NCBI RefSeq assembly: GCF_900091315.1
Contig: NZ_FLSP01000025.1
Coordinates: forward strand, 32,516 to 96,515
Origin: Streptomyces sp. DI166
Lineage (GTDB): Bacteria > Actinomycetota > Actinomycetes > Streptomycetales > Streptomycetaceae
Direction: 5' to 3'
Length of the DNA: 64,000 nucleotides
Numbering within the stretch: the stretch's first letter is position 1; the number at the start of each line of letters is the position of its first letter. Positions 63,989 to 64,000 of this stretch are shown in pieces. Below the pieces are notes generated by a model. It ran no database searches and was not told the DNA's origin. It saw nothing but the letters and a program-made list of their open reading frames with translations. Made by a program: the position numbers and the translations under genes.

Positions 63989-64000
63989 GCGAACACGCTA

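Overview
The window is chromosomal DNA from a Streptomyces. It is very GC-rich, with frequent GTG starts, AGGAGG-type ribosome binding sites, and many 4-bp ATGA/GTGA stop-start overlaps. From about 11.3 kb to the right end the gene order follows the S. coelicolor SCO5998-SCO6030s block as I remember it: an HTH-MurA2 fusion, aconitase, ngcEFG, rok7B7, xylFGH, dxs, fadAB, ribonuclease D, whiI, a DUF3000 gene and hemE. Function calls rest on motifs read in the translations; no database search was possible.

1-11.2 kb: accessory region. After the 5' end of a glycoside hydrolase family 15 gene comes a patch of regulators (two TPR regulators, one divergent from a HATPase anti-sigma-like gene), a TrmO-like tRNA modification protein and an APH-fold kinase. 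A decayed mobile element follows: a frameshifted gene, an orphan N-terminal fragment of a tyrosine integrase, an isolated small ORF with its own terminator, an excisionase, and an integrase that appears to start at CTG. No tRNA attachment site is visible.

11.3-18 kb: murA2 and acnA, which share a similar palindrome in their upstream regions (acnA also has an iron box), then small hypothetical genes.

18-38 kb: a polysaccharide-use region with several recognisable operators. It contains a secreted lytic polysaccharide monooxygenase behind a CebR box, a cytoplasmic GH39 beta-xylosidase behind a CGAAA palindrome, a MoxR/VWA three-gene operon, a large secreted GH92 alpha-mannosidase, the chitobiose/GlcNAc importer ngcEFG behind a DasR-like site, the pleiotropic ROK regulator rok7B7, and the xylose importer xylFGH. 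Neither transporter is clearly complete: ngcEFG lacks an ATPase gene, presumably supplied by MsiK, and XylG has a single ABC domain.

38-43.5 kb: dxs (isoprenoid precursor synthesis), an amino acid permease, a PMT-like membrane protein and a NYN-domain protein.

43.6-52.4 kb: a very large Rhs/YD-repeat polymorphic toxin with a C-terminal Hint domain and about 100 residues of unrecognised toxin tip, overlapping by ATGA a probable immunity gene. The Rhs N-terminus is missing: in-frame homology begins directly after a stop codon. Two hypothetical genes follow.

52.4-64 kb: fatty-acid beta-oxidation genes fadBA, a frameshifted LacI regulator, ribonuclease D, the sporulation regulator whiI behind a WhiG-type promoter, a DUF3000 gene, hemE, a rhomboid protease, a small hypothetical gene and a CoA-disulfide-reductase-like flavoprotein.
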